The notes below the pieces were generated by a model, which saw nothing but the letters and a program-made list of their open reading frames with translations, did no database searches and was not told where the DNA came from. Positions 1 through 8,565 of a DNA stretch of 64,000 nt are shown one piece after another (the first letter of the stretch is position 1; each line of letters opens with the position of its first letter). Location of the stretch: NCBI GenBank assembly GCA_945885625.1, contig CAMCYS010000001.1, forward strand, positions 1-64,000. The letters are read 5' to 3'. Position numbers and translations under genes: made by a program. The stretch comes from Bifidobacterium breve (GTDB lineage Bacteria > Actinomycetota > Actinomycetes > Nanopelagicales > Nanopelagicaceae).

Positions 1-2306
1 TGCTTGATTCCAATATTGACTACTTGGTAACCGTTGTTAGACAAAATAATATCAACCAGGTTTTTGCCAATATCGTGAACATCGCCCTTAACGGTGGCAA
101 GCAACATGCGTCCGCGACCTTGGTCGTCTGTTTTCTCCATATGTGGTTCTAGATAAGCAACCGCGCTCTTCATAACTTCGGCACTTTGTAAAACGAAAGG
201 TAGCTGCATTTCGCCCTTACCAAACAGTTCACCGACTACTTTCATGCCCTCCAGCAGATGGTCATTAATAATCTGCAGCGGCTTAATGCCTTGCGACATA
301 GCTAAATCTAGATCGGAATCAAGGCCAACTTTCTCGCCATCGATGATTCGACGTTGTAGACGTTCTTCAAGTGGCAGCGCAGCCAGACCTGCGGCACGTA
401 AGTTTCGTGTCGCGCCAACTTCAACCCCTTCAAACAACTGTAAAAACTCGGTTAGCGGATCGTAAGTGCATTCTCCATCGGTATAGGTTCGTCGATCATA
501 AATCAGATCAAGTGCTACTTCACGGGCTCTGGCATCAATACGAACCATTGGAGTGATCTTGGAAGGATGAACAATTGCCGAATCAAGGCCAGCTTCTACG
601 CACTCATTTAGGAATACTGAGTTAAGTACGATTCGAGAAGCCGCATTTAGGCCAAAAGAAACATTGCTAACACCTAGAGTTGTTTGAACTTCAGGAAACT
701 CAAGTTTTAGCGCACGGATAGCTTCAATAGTTTCAATCCCATCGCGACGAGTCTCTTCTTGACCAGTAGCAATTGGGAAAGTTAAACAATCGATCAAGAT
801 ATCGCCAGTCGCCATCCCCCAGTTAGACGTCAAATCATTAATCAGACGACGAGCAACCTTAAGTTTCCATTCTTTAGTGCGCGCTTGGCCCTCTTCATCA
901 ATCGTTAAAGCAACAACGCTGGCGCCATGTTCTTGTACCAACGGCATAATCTTGGCAAAGCGTGAAGTCGGGCCATCGCCATCTTCGTAGTTGACCGAGT
1001 TAATAACGCTGCGGCCACCTAATTGTTCAAGACCTGCTTTTAAAACCGCAGGTTCGGTCGAGTCCAAAACAATAGGTAGCGTTGAGGCAGTTGCGAAACG
1101 ACTTGCCAGCTCAGTCATATCTCGTGCGCCATCACGTCCAACATAATCAACCGAAAGATCGAGCATGTGCGCACCTTCGCGAATCTGATCGCGAGCGATT
1201 TCGACGCAGGTTTGCCAATCTTCAGCAACTAGCGCATCTCGAAACGCCCTAGAACCGTTGGCATTAGTGCGCTCACCAATTGCTAAGTAAGTCTTATCCT
1301 GGCGGAATGGAACAAATTGATAGAGTGAAGAAGCGCCACGTTCGGTAACTGGGCTGCGATCTTTGATCTGGTGACCTTTAAATTTTTCAACAACTGCAGC
1401 TAAATGCGCAGGTGTGGTGCCGCAACAGCCACCCAATAGCGAAATACCGTAATCAGCCACGAAAGTATCGAGGGCGGTTGCTAGTTCATCCGGACCAAGT
1501 GGATATTCGGCGCCTTTTTTACCGAGAATTGGTAGACCCGCATTTGGCATAACCGAAAGCGCTACCTGAGAATTTTGCGCTAAATAGCGCAGGTGTTCGG
1601 ACATTTCGGCTGGTCCAGTCGCGCAGTTGAGCCCGATTAAATCAATCTCTAGTGGGGCTAATGCATTTAACGCGGCACCAATTTCAGAACCAAGCAGCAT
1701 AGTTCCTGTCTGTTCAACGGTAACCTGGGCAATCAAAACTATGTCGCGATCTACCTTGGCCATTGCTGCGCGAGACCCATTGACTGCAGCTTTAGCTTGC
1801 AGTAAATCTTGTGTCGTTTCAATTAGAAGTGCATCGGACCCGCCATCTAGTAAACCTTGCGCAGCTGTTTCATAGGCGTTACGTAGAAACTCATAAGTTG
1901 TATGTCCCAAAGTAGGTAACTTAGTACCGGGCCCGAGTGAACCTAAAACAAATCGTGGTTTTTCCGGAGTTGAAAATTTGTCTGCGCACTTGCGAGCTAT
2001 TTTGGCACCCGCAAAGGCCAATTCGTAGATTCGATCTTCGATGCCGTATTCAGCGAGATTAGCCCAGTTTGCACCAAAGGTATTTGTCTCAATCGCATCG
2101 ACGCCGACTGCTAAATATTCATTGTGAACAGTGGCAACAATATCGGGACGCGAAATATTAAGAATCTCATTACAGCCTTCATGATTTTGAAAATCCTCCA
2201 TCGAAGGATCGGCAGCCTGCAACATTGTGCCCATAGCGCCATCTGCAATTACGATGCGCTCGGCTAACGCTTGGCGAAGCAAAGAAGGCGTTTTCACGAG
2301 GCTCAT
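1..2306 (-). CDS. metH: Methionine synthase, cobalamin-dependent (3' end beyond window)
   Basis: Transfers the methyl group of 5-methyltetrahydrofolate to homocysteine through cobalamin. About 768 codons are visible from an ATG at 2306; the gene runs off the left edge, so the end of the B12 domain and the SAM reactivation domain are unseen. The homocysteine domain carries the zinc cysteines (NCATG near residue 227, GGCCGT near 292). The pterin domain and B12 cap follow, then the cobalamin-binding DVHDIG near residue 742. It lies 34 nt after mshC on the same strand, but a TANNNT hexamer 7 nt before the ATG and no Shine-Dalgarno suggest a separate leaderless transcript. No B12 or SAM riboswitch fits in the gap. 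Confidence 0.96.
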   Translation of the reverse strand, partial: MSLVKTPSLLRQALAERIVIADGAMGTMLQAADPSMEDFQNHEGCNEILNISRPDIVATVHNEYLAVGVDAIETNTFGANWANLAEYGIEDRIYELAFAGAKIARKCADKFSTPEKPRFVLGSLGPGTKLPTLGHTTYEFLRNAYETAAQGLLDGGSDALLIETTQDLLQAKAAVNGSRAAMAKVDRDIVLIAQVTVEQTGTMLLGSEIGAALNALAPLEIDLIGLNCATGPAEMSEHLRYLAQNSQVALSVMPNAGLPILGKKGAEYPLGPDELATALDTFVADYGISLLGGCCGTTPAHLAAVVEKFKGHQIKDRSPVTERGASSLYQFVPFRQDKTYLAIGERTNANGSRAFRDALVAEDWQTCVEIARDQIREGAHMLDLSVDYVGRDGARDMTELASRFATASTLPIVLDSTEPAVLKAGLEQLGGRSVINSVNYEDGDGPTSRFAKIMPLVQEHGASVVALTIDEEGQARTKEWKLKVARRLINDLTSNWGMATGDILIDCLTFPIATGQEETRRDGIETIEAIRALKLEFPEVQTTLGVSNVSFGLNAASRIVLNSVFLNECVEAGLDSAIVHPSKITPMVRIDARAREVALDLIYDRRTYTDGECTYDPLTEFLQLFEGVEVGATRNLRAAGLAALPLEERLQRRIIDGEKVGLDSDLDLAMSQGIKPLQIINDHLLEGMKVVGELFGKGEMQLPFVLQSAEVMKSAVAYLEPHMEKTDDQGRGRMLLATVKGDVHDIGKNLVDIILSNNGYQVVNIGIK

Positions 2307-2313
2307 TGGGCCA

Positions 2314-2319
2314 AGGTTA
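2314..2319 (-). promoter_or_regulatory. Candidate -10 hexamer for leaderless metH
   Basis: On the minus strand TAACCT lies 7 nt before the metH ATG, which has no Shine-Dalgarno. It fits the actinobacterial -10 pattern TANNNT with transcription starting at or next to the start codon. Confidence 0.45.
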
Positions 2320-2340
2320 CCAGTAGATAGATTTTGGCGA

Positions 2341-3582
2341 TTAGATCGCGATACCCAAGAAGGTATCGATGGCTCTACTCAACTCACCGCTACTGCCACC
2401 AGTTAGACCGCTTTCGGTTTGCTCGATCCAAGCATCTATCGCCTTGATCGCTCGAACTGTGTCTAAGTTATCGGCCAGACTTGCGATGATCAATGCCACG
2501 CATTCTTGGGTAGGTGCAACTTCATTGCGGCTAAGAGCGCTTTGCAGTCGATGCAACCGCGCCTTCGCCTCCTCTAACACTGCATCAGTCCACATACGAT
2601 CTTTACCATAAGCTGCACTGAGAAGTGCTAATCGAATAGCCATTGGTTCAACACCCGTTACAATCAAATTACTGACAAAAATTAAATTGCCTTTACTTTT
2701 GCTCATCTTTTCGCCGTCGAGTCCCACCATTCCGGCATGAACGTAAGTGCGCGCATATGGCTTTCCAGTCATGATCGCTACTTGTGAGGCACCCATCTCG
2801 TGATGCGGAAAAATCAAATCACTGCCGCCACCCTGAATATCAATGGCGAAATCTTCCTCAGGATCAGGCTTCAAATACGCCAGTGCGATTGCGCTGCATT
2901 CAATGTGCCAACCTGGTCGGCCAGCGCCGAAAGGTGATGGCCATGATGGTTCACCTGGACGCGCCGCTAACCAGACTAAACAGTCGAGGACATCCTTTTT
3001 GCCGACTCGATCTGGATCTCCCCCGCGTTCCGAAAAAATCTCGCTCATCTCAACTTGGGAATAGTGTGAACGCGTACCGAATTCAGAGTCACTTCGGACA
3101 GAGAAGTAAAGATCACTCTCTACTGGATAAACAGTATTTTTCGCTTGCAGAACTTCGATTGCCTCAGTAACTAGCGGAATAGCTTCGACAGCTCCGATAT
3201 AACTTTCTGGGGGCAGAACATGCAGATTGACCATATCTCCCCGGAACAGCTCAATTTGGGAATGCGCCAAATCTTCCCAATTAATACCATCACGCGTTGC
3301 ACGTTCAAGAAGTGGGTCATCGATATCAGTTATGTTCTGTACGTAGCGAACCTCTGCTCCGGTCGCTCTCAGATATCGATTAATCAAATCAAAAGTTAAG
3401 TAAGTGGCAGCGTGGCCTAAGTGAGTTGCATCGTATGGGGTAATTCCGCAGACATACATGCGATAAAGGTTCTTGGTTGGAAGAGCTTTCTTGGTACCGG
3501 AGAGCGTATCTTTTAATGTGAGTTTCGGCAGGGAAAATTTCGGATCTACCGGAGGAATTGCAACTGTAGGCCAAGAACGCAT
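2341..3582 (-). CDS. mshC: Cysteine--1-D-myo-inosityl 2-amino-2-deoxy-alpha-D-glucopyranoside ligase (MshC)
   Basis: ATP-dependent ligation of cysteine to GlcN-Ins, the penultimate step of mycothiol synthesis. The 413-residue protein is a class I CysRS relative: CGITPYDATHLGHAAT holds the zinc cysteine and HIGH-like motif near residues 45-60, WHIECSAIA holds a second zinc cysteine, and KMSKSKGN lies near 292. The pattern CGITPYDATHLGHAAT and the lack of the long C-terminal tRNA-binding part favour MshC over CysS. An AGGAT Shine-Dalgarno overlaps the stop of the upstream SCO1664 gene. Mycothiol is restricted to Actinomycetota, so this is a strong taxonomic marker. Confidence 0.95.
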   Translation of the reverse strand: MRSWPTVAIPPVDPKFSLPKLTLKDTLSGTKKALPTKNLYRMYVCGITPYDATHLGHAATYLTFDLINRYLRATGAEVRYVQNITDIDDPLLERATRDGINWEDLAHSQIELFRGDMVNLHVLPPESYIGAVEAIPLVTEAIEVLQAKNTVYPVESDLYFSVRSDSEFGTRSHYSQVEMSEIFSERGGDPDRVGKKDVLDCLVWLAARPGEPSWPSPFGAGRPGWHIECSAIALAYLKPDPEEDFAIDIQGGGSDLIFPHHEMGASQVAIMTGKPYARTYVHAGMVGLDGEKMSKSKGNLIFVSNLIVTGVEPMAIRLALLSAAYGKDRMWTDAVLEEAKARLHRLQSALSRNEVAPTQECVALIIASLADNLDTVRAIKAIDAWIEQTESGLTGGSSGELSRAIDTFLGIAI

Positions 3583-3591
3583 TTGCTTATC

Positions 3592-4314
3592 CTAGAACGG
3601 CGGCCACGGAACCGCCGGCCAATCTGGGCTGGGCGAAGGGAAGACTTTAGTGGTCTGTAGACGTGAAACTCTTGCTTTCAAAGCGTTGAACTCTTCGGCA
3701 GTAATCAATTGACTGATTGCTTCGCCGGTTTCATTTTCGAGCTTACTCTGCAGAAGACTAAGCGTGGCGATTTCTGATGGGCTTAAAGTTTGCTGCTCCC
3801 ACTGCCAGAGCACTGTACGCAGTTTATCTTCGGTGTGAAAAGTCACCCCGTGATCACAGCCGTAAATATGACCATCTAATGTCGGCAATAGATGACCAAT
3901 TTTGCGATCAGTATTATTTATCACTACATCTAATAGCGCGATCTTCCTCAATCCAGGGACGTCTTTACGGTACAACTCAGCCAAGTCAACATCATCATCG
4001 ATGTCGATCCAGAGCTGCACCATGCCAAAACCAAACGGTCCTTCGCGCAAAAGTGTTGGTGGGACACAGTCAAAGTGCATCGCCTCGCTGATTAAATAAG
4101 CGGCGTATTCCCGATTAGCCAGAGTGCCGTCAGGGAAATCCCATAATGGTCGTTCTCCGGTTACGGGTTTATAGATACAGTTGAATGAATTCTCGCCAAC
4201 TGTGATCTCACCAAAGAGCGTAGCATTGGATGCGTCAACCAATCGCCCAGTAACTTTTAGATCGCCGTAGCTAAGTGCTGCGAGAATCTCATCGCGATTA
4301 TCTGCGGTAACCAT
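3592..4314 (-). CDS. SCO1664-family (TIGR03843) PI3/4-kinase-like protein of unknown function
   Basis: Conserved actinobacterial protein of unknown substrate, distantly related to phosphatidylinositol-kinase/HipA-like folds. Visible kinase-like features are IYKPVTGERPLWDFP (a lysine in a strand plus a loop), LLDVVINNTDRKIGH (catalytic-loop-like Asn/Asp) and CDHGVTFH (metal-loop-like Asp). The open frame extends upstream to 4419, but that part lies deep inside DUF3090; the ATG at 4314, with GAGGG close upstream, gives 240 residues and a 17-nt overlap. It sits between DUF3090 and mshC, as its family often does. Kinase activity is inference. Confidence 0.8.
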   Translation of the reverse strand: MVTADNRDEILAALSYGDLKVTGRLVDASNATLFGEITVGENSFNCIYKPVTGERPLWDFPDGTLANREYAAYLISEAMHFDCVPPTLLREGPFGFGMVQLWIDIDDDVDLAELYRKDVPGLRKIALLDVVINNTDRKIGHLLPTLDGHIYGCDHGVTFHTEDKLRTVLWQWEQQTLSPSEIATLSLLQSKLENETGEAISQLITAEEFNALKARVSRLQTTKVFPSPSPDWPAVPWPPF

Positions 4315-4846
4315 TTGCCCTCGGACACAGGTGACCTGTGGGATCGATTGGAATTCCGCAGAACGGGCAAGGCAAGCGACCCGCACCAACCACAGCGGCA
4401 GTTCTTTTTGCAAAGGCATCGGCTTGGGCCAAAGTTAATGAGACGCGGAGCAAATCCGGAGCATCTTCTTCATCATCATCGGCCAACTCTTCTTCATCTG
4501 AATCTGATGGAGTAGCGCGCTGCAATTCCACTAGGACAATTTCGGAATCAGTTAAGAATGAAAGGCCGATTACACCGACACGAAACTCTTCAAAGATTGG
4601 CTGCTCTAACGGTTCGGTGTCGGTAAGCAATTTTGGATAGGCAATCAGTGGATTACCTCGCTTAATTTCTTTGAGAATCGCACCAACTCGATCTGCCAAA
4701 GCGGCAGCCTGTATTTTCTCTAGCCCAACTGAGGTGATCCTTGAGCCTGATCGCGCTTGGATAAAGAAAGCACGTTCTCCTGGCTCACCGACTGTGCCGC
4801 AGACAAACCGTTCAACTGGATTGAAATCGTAAACAATCCGGCTCAC
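4298..4846 (-). CDS. DUF3090 (TIGR03847) protein of unknown function
   Basis: Conserved actinobacterial protein of 182 residues with no known reaction. The N-terminus (VYDFNPVERFVCGTVGEPGERAFF) is the family's hallmark. An acidic stretch of Glu/Asp lies in the middle (around residues 120-130), and the C-terminus has CPFCG...HLCPR, which looks like a small zinc site. The GTG start overlaps the upstream phosphatase stop by 4 nt (GTGA) and the SCO1664 gene overlaps its 3' end, so the three genes are probably translationally coupled. Confidence 0.88.
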   Translation of the reverse strand: MSRIVYDFNPVERFVCGTVGEPGERAFFIQARSGSRITSVGLEKIQAAALADRVGAILKEIKRGNPLIAYPKLLTDTEPLEQPIFEEFRVGVIGLSFLTDSEIVLVELQRATPSDSDEEELADDDEEDAPDLLRVSLTLAQADAFAKRTAAVVGAGRLPCPFCGIPIDPTGHLCPRANGYRR

Positions 4847-5514
4847 TTGGTAAGACCTTTTCCCCCGCCAAGTAAGTGTCCGCGTTTACTTTTACTCTGC
4901 AGAATTTCACGAACTGAGGAATCCGAATCGTTAAGACGAGTAATTCTGATCGCGCCACCATTTGATTCAAGAATCGAAATTGAAGCTGGATCAATCACGA
5001 TTCTCTGAAAATCATCTAGGTGCATTCCGAGCGAACTAGCCACAATCGCTTTGATTACATCGCCATGTGAAACCATGATGGTTAGTTCTAAGTTGGAAGC
5101 AAAGAAAGCATGGACTGGCTGCATTGCCCTGACTTGCATTTGAGCAATACTTTCGCCCTCGGGGAAGGTTACTGCGCTCGGCTGTGCCTGCACTTTTCGC
5201 CATAACTTTGCGCGAGAAAGAGTTGCCAACTTCCGACCAGACCATCTACCGTAATCAACTTCTACTAAGTCTCTTTCCGCATTGACCACAACGTTCTCGC
5301 CATATTTTTCCAACCAAGGCGTTAAAGTTTCCAGACAACGATCCATCGGGCTCACTTGAACTTGCGCAATAGTTAGTGGCCCCAGCCGTTCGGCTAACCG
5401 TATGGCTTGTTCTTTCCCTGATTTAGAAAGGTGCACATTCGGCAGTTGACCAGAGAGAACTCCAGCCGCATTAGCTGTTGAGTGGGCATGTCTGATCAAA
5501 ACAATTTTCGGCAC
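4843..5514 (-). CDS. Histidine phosphatase superfamily protein (MSMEG_4193/TIGR03848 type)
   Basis: Branch-1 histidine phosphatase or mutase-like enzyme of 223 residues. The catalytic motif is LIRHAHSTAN at residues 6-15, with a second arginine in SPMDRCLET, a glutamate in LVEVDYGRWSG and the second catalytic histidine in VSHGDV. The substrate is unknown. It is the first gene of the cluster with DUF3090, the SCO1664 protein and mshC. The GTG start at 5514 has no Shine-Dalgarno but has TAACCT exactly 6 nt upstream, so the transcript is probably leaderless. Confidence 0.88.
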   Translation of the reverse strand: MPKIVLIRHAHSTANAAGVLSGQLPNVHLSKSGKEQAIRLAERLGPLTIAQVQVSPMDRCLETLTPWLEKYGENVVVNAERDLVEVDYGRWSGRKLATLSRAKLWRKVQAQPSAVTFPEGESIAQMQVRAMQPVHAFFASNLELTIMVSHGDVIKAIVASSLGMHLDDFQRIVIDPASISILESNGGAIRITRLNDSDSSVREILQSKSKRGHLLGGGKGLTK

Positions 5515-5520
5515 CCTGAA

Positions 5521-5526
5521 AGGTTA
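5521..5526 (-). promoter_or_regulatory. Candidate -10 hexamer for the leaderless phosphatase-DUF3090-SCO1664-mshC cluster
   Basis: TAACCT on the minus strand, 6 nt before the GTG at 5514. The divergent gap is only 50 nt and holds a second TANNNT for the plus-strand gene. Confidence 0.5.
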
Positions 5527-5552
5527 TCGCAGTAATTGGACCCTCGTCTTGC

Positions 5553-5558
5553 TAGGTT
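5553..5558 (+). promoter_or_regulatory. Candidate -10 hexamer for the leaderless aldo/keto reductase gene
   Basis: TAGGTT lies 6 nt before the ATG at 5565, and there is no Shine-Dalgarno. It is divergent from the phosphatase -10 about 27 nt away. Confidence 0.5.
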
Positions 5559-5564
5559 TGCGCC

Positions 5565-6515
5565 ATGGAAATAAGGCGTGCCGGCGAAAGCGGTTTATCA
5601 CTAACTCGATTAGGTCTGGGAACTATGACCTGGGGTCGAGATACCGATGAACATGAAGCCGCAGATCAGATGCGCGCCTATCTCGATGCAGGTGGAAATT
5701 TCATCGATACCGCAGCGGTCTACGGTGATGGTGATAGCGAACGTGTGATTGGTGGCTTAGCTGGCTCACTCTTTAAACGCGAAGAAATTGTTTTGGCAAC
5801 CAAGGCCGGAATCACTTTTCCGGGAGGGGTCCGTACAGTAAACAACTCACGGTCTTCCCTAATGGCCGAGCTCGATAGTTCGCTGGCTCGACTAGGCACT
5901 GACTATGTTGATTTGTGGCAGGTTCACACTTGGGACAGTGAAAATCCCATCGCAGACGCGCTCTCCGCTTTGGATTGGGCTTACAACACAGGTCGTGCGC
6001 GATACGTTGGAATTTCAAACTTTTCAGGCTGGCAAACCGCGCATTGCGTTACTCGGCAAAGTAATCAAGGTGGCAAAGCCCCGATCGCATCGATTCAATC
6101 GGAGTATTCACTTTTAAATCGTGAAGTCGAACGCGAAATTATCCCGGCAGCGCAAGCTTTAGGTTTTGGGTTCCTCCCCTGGTCACCCCTCGGACGTGGC
6201 GTACTGACTGGGAAATATCGCAACGGATTACCAAGTGACTCGCGCGGCGCAAGCGCTCACTTTGCTGGTTTCGTGGAACCTTATTTAGATGCTCGTTCTT
6301 CACGCATTGTCGAAGCTGTCTGTGTGGCAGCCGATGGACTTGGGTTCTCACCACTTGAAGTTTCATTGGCTTGGGTACGAGATGCACCAGGCGTAACAAG
6401 TGCGATTGTTGGCGCTCGCACCGGGGCTCAACTTCGCGGGATTTTAACTTCGGAACAAATTAGTTTACCTGAAGTCGTTCGCGAAGCACTTAGCGAAGTA
6501 TCAGCAGTTCTTTAA
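5565..6515 (+). CDS. Aldo/keto reductase
   Basis: NAD(P)H-dependent oxidoreductase with a TIM-barrel fold, 316 residues. The catalytic tetrad is visible: Asp and Tyr in FIDTAAVYGDGDSE (about 48-60), Lys in LATKAGI and His in WQVHTWD. The C-terminal VGARTGAQL supplies the cofactor-binding loop. The substrate cannot be told. Its last 15 nt overlap the convergent M20 peptidase gene. Confidence 0.93.
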   Translation: MEIRRAGESGLSLTRLGLGTMTWGRDTDEHEAADQMRAYLDAGGNFIDTAAVYGDGDSERVIGGLAGSLFKREEIVLATKAGITFPGGVRTVNNSRSSLMAELDSSLARLGTDYVDLWQVHTWDSENPIADALSALDWAYNTGRARYVGISNFSGWQTAHCVTRQSNQGGKAPIASIQSEYSLLNREVEREIIPAAQALGFGFLPWSPLGRGVLTGKYRNGLPSDSRGASAHFAGFVEPYLDARSSRIVEAVCVAADGLGFSPLEVSLAWVRDAPGVTSAIVGARTGAQLRGILTSEQISLPEVVREALSEVSAVL

Positions 6516-7811
6516 GAAGCGTTCCATCATGTGTACACCAGCTTTCAAACCATCAATCGGGACTCGCTCGTCAACGCCGTGAAATAGCGAGAAGAAATCT
6601 AGCCCTGGCGGCAACTTTAACGGGCCAAATCCGTAACCGATTATTCCCAACTCGGAAAGCGCTTTATTGTCCGTACCACCACTCATCATGTATGGGACCG
6701 CAATTGCGTCAGGATCTTCAGCCATCAAAGCTTGCACCATCGCTTCGACTAGATCGCCACTGAAGTCGGCTTCTAGCGAGATGTCACGAGTAAGCGTTTC
6801 GATTTCAATATCTGGTCCGACAATTTCACGAATAGTTTGATTGAACTCATCCTCGTAACCCGGTAAGAAACGGCCATCGACAACCGCAGAGGCCGTTTGG
6901 GGAATGACATTTGCTTTATAGCCAGATGACAACATCGTGGGGTTAGCTGTATTTTGCAGCGTCGCACCAAACATCTTGGCGGCCGGGCCGAACTCTTCGA
7001 GAAGTGGGCGAAAGTCTGCTTCGTCGTACTTATTGCCAGATAATTTTGCAACGTTAGAAAAAAGTGACTTTACCGTTGCGGTGTAACGCTGAGGCCAAAC
7101 GTGGCTACCCAGTTTCGAAACAGCTGCACCGAGAGCAGTTAGCGCGTTATCTTTATTGATCATGGAACCGTGTCCTGCGGTTCCCTTAGCAGTTAACTTG
7201 AACCAATGGATTCCTTTTTGCGCAGTCTCGATAATGTACATGCGTTTACCATTTTTGAGTTCGATAGAGAATCCACCCACCTCAGAAACAGCTTCGGAGC
7301 AACCAGCGAAAACTTCCGGGTGATTCGCAGTCATGTAACGAGAACCATATTCACTGCCAGCTTCTTCGTCAGCAAAGAAGGCTAAGACGATGTCGCGAGG
7401 TGGTAGATATCCTTCACGTGCCCACTTGCGCACGATCGCCAAAATCATAGCGTCGACATTTTTCATATCAACAGCTCCGCGTCCCCAAATAAAACCATCT
7501 TTAATCTCACCGCTGAATGGATCAACCGACCAATCTTTTGCCTCTGCAGGAACCACATCGATATGTCCATGCACGACCAAGCCCGATCTGCTCGAATCGC
7601 TTCCTGCTATTTTCGCAACCACATTAACCCGATTAGGCGCTGACTCATAAGTGGTCGCAGCGATGCCAACTTCGGCAAGTGACTTAACAACATAGTCGGC
7701 GACAGCTTTCTCGTCACCTTTACCTTCGCCGTAGTTCACACTCGGAATCCGAATTAGCTCTTGGCAAATACGTATCGTTTCTTCTTCTAACGCCAGTCGG
7801 TCTTGATTCAT
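6501..7811 (-). CDS. M20 family metallopeptidase (dipeptidase/deacylase-like)
   Basis: Zinc-dependent amidohydrolase or peptidase of 436 residues, probably cytoplasmic since no signal peptide is seen. Motifs: HGHIDVVP (metal His and Asp), GRGAVDMK (bridging Asp), FADEEAGS (catalytic Glu pair), AGHGS in the dimerisation domain, and a late His in FHGVDE. The family covers dipeptidases, carboxypeptidases and acyl-amino-acid hydrolases, so the substrate stays open. It is a single gene, convergent with the reductase (15-nt overlap); the ATG at 7811 has neither a good Shine-Dalgarno nor a clean TANNNT. Confidence 0.9.
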   Translation of the reverse strand: MNQDRLALEEETIRICQELIRIPSVNYGEGKGDEKAVADYVVKSLAEVGIAATTYESAPNRVNVVAKIAGSDSSRSGLVVHGHIDVVPAEAKDWSVDPFSGEIKDGFIWGRGAVDMKNVDAMILAIVRKWAREGYLPPRDIVLAFFADEEAGSEYGSRYMTANHPEVFAGCSEAVSEVGGFSIELKNGKRMYIIETAQKGIHWFKLTAKGTAGHGSMINKDNALTALGAAVSKLGSHVWPQRYTATVKSLFSNVAKLSGNKYDEADFRPLLEEFGPAAKMFGATLQNTANPTMLSSGYKANVIPQTASAVVDGRFLPGYEDEFNQTIREIVGPDIEIETLTRDISLEADFSGDLVEAMVQALMAEDPDAIAVPYMMSGGTDNKALSELGIIGYGFGPLKLPPGLDFFSLFHGVDERVPIDGLKAGVHMMERFLKNC

Positions 7812-7860
7812 GGGGCCACTATTTCACTGTTTAAGTCGAAATGTTGAGCGATAACACCTT

Positions 7861-7890
7861 TTGCTGTGTTGTCACCTAAGTTGGTATCCT
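7861..7890 (+). promoter_or_regulatory. Candidate promoter of tRNA-Leu
   Basis: TTGCTG (7861-7866) and TATCCT (7885-7890) are separated by 18 nt and end 17 nt before the mature tRNA 5' end, which fits a sigma70-type promoter with a short 5' leader. Confidence 0.45.
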
Positions 7891-7907
7891 TCGCAGGAAA
7901 ACCATTC

Positions 7908-7991
7908 GTCCGGGTGGCGGAATTGGCAGACGCGCTAGCTTGAGGTGTTAGTGCCCGCAAGGGCTTAGGGGTTCAAGTCCCCTCCCGGACA
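7908..7991 (+). tRNA. tRNA-Leu(GAG)
   Basis: 84-nt class II tRNA. The acceptor stem GTCCGGG pairs with CCCGGAC (discriminator A). The anticodon arm CTAGC-TTGAGGT-GTTAG gives anticodon GAG, the long variable arm is TGCCCGCAAGGGCTTA, and the T-loop contains GTTCAAGTC. CCA is not encoded, so it must be added after transcription. No terminator follows; apt begins 40 nt downstream. No integrase or direct repeat suggests that this tRNA is an attachment site. Confidence 0.97.
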
Positions 7992-8031
7992 CATTTAATG
8001 GAAAAAGAGTTCCGCCAGAAAGGTAGAGCGT

Positions 8032-8565
8032 ATGAAGATTGCCGAAGCGCTCGCGCTGATTCGGCCGATTCCTGATTTTCCAGTTCCGGGCATCCTCTTC
8101 CAAGACATTGCTCCATTAATCGCGAATCAAAACGCTTTTGAATTGGTTACCAAAGAATTTGCCAAGACGCATTCACCTTTTAACTTGGTTGCAGGCATTG
8201 AATCCCGTGGTTTCATTCTAGCTAGTGCGATAGCAATAGATAGCCAAGTTGGTTTCGTTCCGATCCGCAAAGCTGGCAAATTGCCAGGCGCTGTAATCAA
8301 GCGCGATTACGGCTTGGAATATGGCAGTGACAGTCTCGAAATGCAGGTTGATGCGCTCTCCCATGTGTTAAATCCAAAAGTCCTACTCATTGATGACGTG
8401 CTAGCGACCGGCGGAACGATTATTGCTGCGCTTGAACTCATCTCGGATCTCGTTGGTGAGATTTGTGAGGTCGCTGTCTTATTGGAGATTTGTGCTCTGG
8501 GTGGTCGAGCTCGAATTCTGGACACATTCCAAGACCTAAAGATTCGAGCTCTGGTACAGATTTGA
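8032..8565 (+). CDS. apt: Adenine phosphoribosyltransferase
   Basis: Salvages adenine to AMP using PRPP. The 177-residue protein has the type I phosphoribosyltransferase PRPP loop LLIDDVLATGGT near residues 120-131 and the family N-terminal segment IPDFPVPGILFQDI. A GAAAGGTAGAG Shine-Dalgarno precedes the ATG. In many actinobacteria apt lies between secF and relA; here it is placed after tRNA-Leu, while secF and relA (near 55900) are directly adjacent. Confidence 0.96.
   Translation: MKIAEALALIRPIPDFPVPGILFQDIAPLIANQNAFELVTKEFAKTHSPFNLVAGIESRGFILASAIAIDSQVGFVPIRKAGKLPGAVIKRDYGLEYGSDSLEMQVDALSHVLNPKVLLIDDVLATGGTIIAALELISDLVGEICEVAVLLEICALGGRARILDTFQDLKIRALVQI

Noticed and set aside
7908-7991. 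tRNA-Leu as an integration site for a mobile island at 8032-15176
   Set aside because: No integrase, no direct repeat of the tRNA 3' end and no clear shift in base composition.
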